NCBI GenBank assembly: GCA_019752575.1 | Contig: JAIELW010000018.1 | Span: forward strand, 62,001-126,000 | DNA from: Xanthobacteraceae bacterium | GTDB taxonomy: Bacteria; Pseudomonadota; Alphaproteobacteria; Rhizobiales; Xanthobacteraceae | Reading direction: 5' to 3' | Length of the DNA stretch: 64,000 bases | Shown: piece by piece, positions 60,322-64,000 of the stretch | Position numbering within the stretch: the stretch's first letter is position 1 | Layout: every line of letters starts with the position of its first letter | Notes under the pieces: model-generated | Databases searched by the model: none | Told to the model about the DNA's origin: nothing | Seen by the model: only the letters and a program-made list of their open reading frames with translations | Program-made: the position numbers and the translations under genes

Positions 60322-61232
60322 CCCGCCGCCTTCAGCGCCTCGCGCGAGGCGGAAAGTACAGTGTCGATCTTCTTCGCGTTAAAGCGCTCGACGTCGTCCT
60401 GATATTTCAGCACCACGCCGAGCGTGTCGCCGACCAGATTCGGGTCTAACGCCTGCGCATCCAGTTCGACCAAGGCGGACGCCCAGTCGAGCGTTTCCGC
60501 GGTACCCGGAGACTTGAACAAATCTTCCTTGCGGAGCTGCTGCACGAAAGCGACGACCTCGTGCGAGAGCCGCTCGGACGCGCCGGGCACTTTCATTTTC
60601 ACAATCGCAAGTTCGCGCGCGAGATCGGGGTAATCGATCCAGTGATAGAGACAGCGGCGCTTCAACGCGTCGTGGATTTCGCGCGTGCGGTTCGAGGTCA
60701 CGATCACGATGGGCGGGCTCGAAGCCTTGATCGTGCCGAATTCCGGGATCGTGACCTGAAAATCCGCGAGCACTTCCAGAAGGAACGCCTCGAACGCCTC
60801 GTCGGCGCGGTCGAGTTCGTCGATCAGCAGAACGGGGGCGCCCGCGGGATCAGGCGTAAGCGCCTCCAGCAACGGCCGCCGGATCAGAAAGCGCTCCGAG
60901 AAAACGTCTTCCGTGAGTTTCTCGCGGGTTGCCGCGCCCCCGGCTTCGGCCACGCGGATCGCGATCATCTGTGCCGAGTGATTCCATTCATAGAGCGCGG
61001 ATGCGGAATCGAGTCCCTCATAGCATTGCAGCCGCACGAGCCTGCGGCCGAGCGCGCCCGCGAGTACCTTTGCGACTTCGGTTTTGCCGACACCTGCCTC
61101 GCCTTCGAGGAACAGCGGACGGCCCATTCTGAGTGCGAGAAAAACGACGGTCGAAAGCGCGCGGTCGGCGACATAGGCGCCGCCCGACAAGAGCCTGATC
61201 GTTTCGTCGATGGATTTGGGAAGCGCGGGCAT
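60318..61232 (-). CDS. coxD: MoxR-type AAA+ ATPase, CoxD-like
   Basis: A 304-residue AAA+ chaperone. Walker A is LFLEGEAGVGKTEVAKVLAGALG, Walker B is VLLIDELDRADEAFEAFLLEVLAD, and sensor 1 is VIVTSNRTREIHDALKRRCLYHWIDYP. It belongs to the MoxR family and to CoxD by its pairing with coxE. Purified CoxD of Afipia carboxidovorans inserts sulfur and copper into the CO dehydrogenase site; the same role is inferred for the CoxL-type enzyme here. ATG 61232 is used; an upstream ATG adds 16 residues. It is separated from coxM by the GIY-YIG element. Confidence 0.88.
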   Translation of the reverse strand: MPALPKSIDETIRLLSGGAYVADRALSTVVFLALRMGRPLFLEGEAGVGKTEVAKVLAGALGRRLVRLQCYEGLDSASALYEWNHSAQMIAIRVAEAGGAATREKLTEDVFSERFLIRRPLLEALTPDPAGAPVLLIDELDRADEAFEAFLLEVLADFQVTIPEFGTIKASSPPIVIVTSNRTREIHDALKRRCLYHWIDYPDLARELAIVKMKVPGASERLSHEVVAFVQQLRKEDLFKSPGTAETLDWASALVELDAQALDPNLVGDTLGVVLKYQDDVERFNAKKIDTVLSASREALKAAG

Positions 61233-61311
61233 ACGCAAAAACCTCTGGATTAGCGTAACCTCAATATCGCGAGCCAACAAATACCGGCGTCATTCCGGCG
61301 CGCGCTATTTT

Positions 61312-61675
61312 CGTCATGGCCGGGCTTGTCCCGGCCATCCACGCCTTGCAGATTATACAATTGGCGTGGACGTACATTTTAACGAATCGGCCGAACGGCA
61401 CGCTCTATGTCGGCGTGACTAGCGACTTAATTCGCCGCGTTCATGAACATCGCTCTGGAGCGATCCAAGGTTCCCAAACGCTACGATCTGAAACGACTAG
61501 TCTATTTCGAAGAGCATACGACGATGCCACTCGCGATCCTGCGTGAGAAGAATATGAAGCGTTGTCCCCGTGCTTGGAAGGCGCGACTGATAAACGAGCG
61601 GAATAGAGAATGGCGCGATCTTTACGACGAACTGCTGTAAAGGCGTTGATGCCCGGCACAAGGCCGGGCATGACG
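61312..61675. mobile_element. GIY-YIG nuclease-bearing palindromic element
   Basis: A 364-base element between coxM and coxD. Left end Y (61312-61343) is a hairpin with arms ATGGCCGGG (61316-61324) and its complement (61330-61338) and loop CTTGT. Right end X (61644-61675) is a hairpin with arms ATGCCCGGC (61649-61657) and its complement (61663-61671) and loop ACAAG. Both are flanked outside by CGTC or GACG and inside by CCACGCC or GGCGTTG. A GIY-YIG gene fills the inside: its in-frame ATG lies within end Y and its stop codon TAA (61638-61640) abuts end X. The same ends, inverted, form the compact copy at 52944-53035. Confidence 0.75.
61316..61640 (+). pseudogene. GIY-YIG nuclease (UPF0213/YhbQ-like), frameshifted
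   Basis: Two overlapping frames together encode one GIY-YIG domain of about 95 residues. The first frame (from ATG 61316, which lies in the left hairpin) reads WTYILTNRPNGTLYVGVTSD then LIRRVHEHRSGAIQG, giving the two core strands, the active-site Arg and the HRSGA motif. The second frame from about 61476 reads KRYDLKRLVYFEEHTTMPLA then ILREKNMKRCPRAWKARLI and ends REWRDLYDELL, with the catalytic Glu in REK. Comparison with the usual GFT(K/S)RY junction suggests a 2-base deletion at about 61470-61475. All expected catalytic residues survive, so the lesion looks recent, or a sequencing error. The start may really be TTG 61361. Confidence 0.75.
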
Positions 61676-61717
61676 AATATTGTTGCCCCGGATGACGATC
61701 AAACAAATCGTCGCGAA

Positions 61718-62515
61718 CTACCCCGCTGCCGTAACCGCACGCCGCGCCATTACGCCGATCAGATGCGCGCGATATTCGGCGGTGCCGTGCAGATCCGCGA
61801 TCATGTTCTTTGCCGGAACCTTGATGCCGTCGAGCGCTTTCGCGGACCAGTTCTTGGCGAGCGCCGCTTCCATTTCTTTTACGCGAAACACGCCGCTTTC
61901 GCTGGCGCCTGTGACGGCCACGCGCACGCCGTCCTTGCTTTTCGAAACGAAAACCCCGACCAGCGCAAAACGCGACGCCGGGTTCGGAAACTTCTCGTAA
62001 CCCGCTTTCTCCGGCACCGGGAAGCTGACGCTCTCGATGATCTCGTCGCCGGCGAGCGCGGTTTCGAACAGGCCCTTAAAGAACTTGTCCGCGTCTACCT
62101 TGCGCTTGTTGGTGTGGATCGTGGCGCCGAGCCCGAGCGCGGCGGCCGGATAGTCGGCGGAAGGATCGTTATTCGCGAGCGAACCGCCGATGGTGCCGCG
62201 ATTGCGCACCGCCGGATCGCCGATCAGTGAAACCAGATGCGCGAGCGCCGGGATCGCTTTCTGCACGTCGGCGGACTTCATGACCTCGACATGCTTGGTC
62301 ATCGCGCCGATCGTGATGTCTTTCCCGCCCTTCTTGATGCCGGAAAGACCCTTGATGCCGGAGAGATCGACCAGCGTGCCCGGCGAAGCCAGCCGGAGCT
62401 TCATCGCGGGCAGCAGCGTTTGGCCGCCTGCGAGGATTTTTCCGTCGTCAGCCTTCTTCAGGAGCTTCGCGGCGTCGGCTATGTTCTTCGGCCGCTCGTA
62501 AGTGAATGCGTACAT
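61718..62515 (-). CDS. coxM: FAD-binding subunit of a CoxL-type molybdenum hydroxylase
   Basis: A 265-residue medium subunit. It starts MYAFTYERPKNIADAAKLLKKADDGKILAGGQTLLPAMKLRLASP; the FAD motifs are AGGQTLLPAMK and TIGGSLANNDPSADYPAAALGLGA, as in CoxM and CutM. It transfers electrons from the iron-sulfur subunit to FAD and quinone or oxygen. It follows coxL by 13 bases. The order in transcription is coxL-coxM, then a 485-base gap with the GIY-YIG element, then coxD-coxE. The small subunit gene coxS is presumably beyond the right edge. Confidence 0.9.
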   Translation of the reverse strand: MYAFTYERPKNIADAAKLLKKADDGKILAGGQTLLPAMKLRLASPGTLVDLSGIKGLSGIKKGGKDITIGAMTKHVEVMKSADVQKAIPALAHLVSLIGDPAVRNRGTIGGSLANNDPSADYPAAALGLGATIHTNKRKVDADKFFKGLFETALAGDEIIESVSFPVPEKAGYEKFPNPASRFALVGVFVSKSKDGVRVAVTGASESGVFRVKEMEAALAKNWSAKALDGIKVPAKNMIADLHGTAEYRAHLIGVMARRAVTAAG

Positions 62516-62528
62516 TTTTTGCTCTCCC

Positions 62529-64000
62529 TTATTCCGCCGCGCGTTTCATGCCGCCCTGCGCGGCTTTCCAGACCGCGCTTGGGCTTGCCGGCATCGGCAC
62601 TTTTTCGTGGCCGACCGCGTTGGTGATGGCGTTGATCAACGCGGCAGGAGCCGCGATCGCGCCCGCCTCGCCGCAGCCCTTGATGCCGAGCGGATTGGAC
62701 GGGCACTTCGTGACCGTCGTGCCGACCTTGAAGTTCGGCAGGTCGTCCGCGCGCGGCATCGTGTAATCCATGAACGAGCCGGTGACTAACTGGCCGTCCG
62801 AATTGTACGACGCGCCTTCGAGCAGCGCCTGACCGATGCCTTGCGCGATACCGCCGTGCACCTGGCCTTCGACGATCATCGGATTGATGATGACGCCGAA
62901 GTCGTCCACCGCGACCCAGTTCGCGATTTCCGTCTTGCCCGTATCGGGATCGATCTCGACTTCCGCGATATGGCAGCCCGCCGGGAAGGTGAAGTTGGTC
63001 GGATCGTAGAACGCGCCTTCCTTCAGGCCCGGCTCGAGCTGGCCGCCGGTGAACTTGTGCGCGATGTAGGCATTGAGCGTGACGTCGCCCCAGCCGACTT
63101 TCTTGTCGGTCCCCTTGACGGTGAAGGAGCCGTTCTTGAACTCGATGTCGTCGGCGGACGCTTCCATCATGTAGCCCGCGACCTTCTTCGCCTTGGCCTC
63201 GACCTTGTCGAGCGCTTTGACGATCGCCGACATGCCGACCGCGCCGGAGCGCGAGCCGTAGGTGCCCATGCCGAACTGCACCTTGTCGGTATCGCCGTGC
63301 ACGACGCTGACGGTTTCGATCGGCACGCCGAGACGCTCGGAGACGAGTTGCGCAAACGTCGTCTCGTGCCCCTGTCCGTGGCTGTGCGAGCCGGTGAGGA
63401 TTTCGACCGAGCCGGTCGGGTTCACGCGCACTTCGGCGGATTCCCACAAGCCGACGCCCGCACCGAGCGAGCCGACCGCTTGGCTTGGTGCGATGCCGCA
63501 GGCTTCGATGTAAGTCGAGAAGCCGATGCCGCGCAGCTTGCCCTTTTTCTCCGAGTCCGCCTTGCGCTTCCCGAAATTCTTGTAGTCGGCCATCTCCATC
63601 GCCTTGGTGAGCGAGGCGTTATAGTCGCCGGCATCGTAAGCCATGATGACAGGCGTCTGGTGCGGGAAGGATTTGACGAAGTTCCTGCGGCGCAGTTCGG
63701 CGGGGTCGATGCCCTGCTCGCGCGCGCCGACTTCGACGAGACGCTCGACCACGAAGGTGGCTTCCGGGCGGCCTGCGCCGCGATAGGCGTCCACTGGAGC
63801 TGTGTTCGTGTAAACCGCGTCCACTTCGCAATAGATCGAAGGAATCGCGTACTGACCTGAGAGCAGCGTCGCATAGAGATAGGTCGGCACCGACGACGAG
63901 AACGTCGACATGTAGGCGCCGAGGTTCGCGATTGTCTTCGCGCGCAGCCCGGTAATCTTGCCGCTCGCGTCGAACGCCATTTCCGCGTGGGTCACGTGAT
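62529..64000 (-). CDS. coxL: Form II CoxL-like molybdopterin-binding subunit (5' end beyond window)
   Basis: The last 490 residues of a xanthine-oxidase-family large subunit; the frame runs off the right edge (the GTG at 63995 is internal, within a sequence of type [16 protein letters not shown]). The active-site loop is [17 protein letters not shown], the form II signature, not the AYRCSFR of true CO dehydrogenase. The C-terminus has [25 protein letters not shown] with the catalytic Glu in GCGEAG. Cofactor contacts include [17 protein letters not shown]. The substrate is unknown. It heads the coxL-coxM-coxD-coxE run in this window and is a distant paralogue of the orphan CoxL at 31-33 kb. 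Confidence 0.9.
   Translation of the reverse strand, partial: HVTHAEMAFDASGKITGLRAKTIANLGAYMSTFSSSVPTYLYATLLSGQYAIPSIYCEVDAVYTNTAPVDAYRGAGRPEATFVVERLVEVGAREQGIDPAELRRRNFVKSFPHQTPVIMAYDAGDYNASLTKAMEMADYKNFGKRKADSEKKGKLRGIGFSTYIEACGIAPSQAVGSLGAGVGLWESAEVRVNPTGSVEILTGSHSHGQGHETTFAQLVSERLGVPIETVSVVHGDTDKVQFGMGTYGSRSGAVGMSAIVKALDKVEAKAKKVAGYMMEASADDIEFKNGSFTVKGTDKKVGWGDVTLNAYIAHKFTGGQLEPGLKEGAFYDPTNFTFPAGCHIAEVEIDPDTGKTEIANWVAVDDFGVIINPMIVEGQVHGGIAQGIGQALLEGASYNSDGQLVTGSFMDYTMPRADDLPNFKVGTTVTKCPSNPLGIKGCGEAGAIAAPAALINAITNAVGHEKVPMPASPSAVWKAAQGGMKRAAE

Noticed and set aside
61288-61304. Fragment CGTCATTCCGGCGCGCG just before the GIY-YIG element, resembling another palindromic repeat
   Set aside because: Only one short arm is present and no partner arm pairs with it convincingly. 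It may be a relic, but I cannot support a feature.

Overview
This is a GC-rich, gene-dense chromosomal segment from an alphaproteobacterium of the order Hyphomicrobiales, most like the Nitrobacteraceae/Xanthobacteraceae. That placement rests on family content and gene style (STAS-fused MlaE, form II CoxL with CoxD/CoxE, LpcC-type core glycosyltransferase, a GPR/RgsE-like polar coiled-coil protein), on an alphaproteobacterial LexA box, and on dispersed palindromic repeats of a kind I associate with that group. I see no prophage, no classical insertion sequence, no CRISPR array, no rRNA and no tRNA.

Left third (1-30 kb): a partial CelD/BcsL-type acyltransferase; an ECF42-type sigma factor with two DGPF/YCII proteins and a matching promoter; a palindrome-rich spacer leading to an SOS-controlled Y-family polymerase; a polytopic membrane protein; an esterase; a higBA toxin-antitoxin operon with twin operators; a ferredoxin-NADP reductase and a 2Fe-2S ferredoxin; an AraC/GyrI regulator overlapping a VOC protein; an Hpt protein; a 1118-residue coiled-coil membrane protein; a complete Mla-type lipid transport operon (permease, ATPase, MCE protein, lipoprotein); a dipeptide epimerase; an MFS transporter; a CheZ-like phosphatase; a threonine dehydratase; a glycosyltransferase/LpxH-like pair; and LysE, MgtC, FAH, HupE, outer-membrane and ThiD genes.

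Middle (30-53 kb): an RND efflux pair (adaptor and AcrB-type pump) followed by an orphan form II CoxL-like molybdoprotein and a DMT exporter. Then comes an envelope-glycan region: murJ, a sugar aminotransferase/dehydrogenase pair, a transaldolase, LpcC-like, WaaC and WaaF glycosyltransferases, galE, ugd, galU, an MsbA-like exporter and manC. Together these supply UDP-Glc, UDP-Gal, UDP-GlcA and GDP-Man, build the LPS core, and flip lipid-linked intermediates.

Right end (53-64 kb): gentisate 1,2-dioxygenase divergent from a fumarylpyruvate hydrolase-like FAH protein and an NTF2-like protein; a soluble globin-coupled chemoreceptor; a histidine phosphatase; an acyl-CoA dehydrogenase; and a cox-type cluster (coxL truncated by the window edge, coxM, coxD, coxE).

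The most striking signal is a palindrome-bounded element seen twice. At 61312-61675 two distinct hairpin ends enclose a frameshifted GIY-YIG nuclease gene, inserted between coxM and coxD. At 52944-53035 the same two ends occur in the opposite orientation with almost nothing between them. The two ends differ by base changes that are compensated inside the stem. This looks like a GIY-YIG counterpart of the REP/RAYT system: a nuclease-bearing copy plus a MITE-like deletion derivative.
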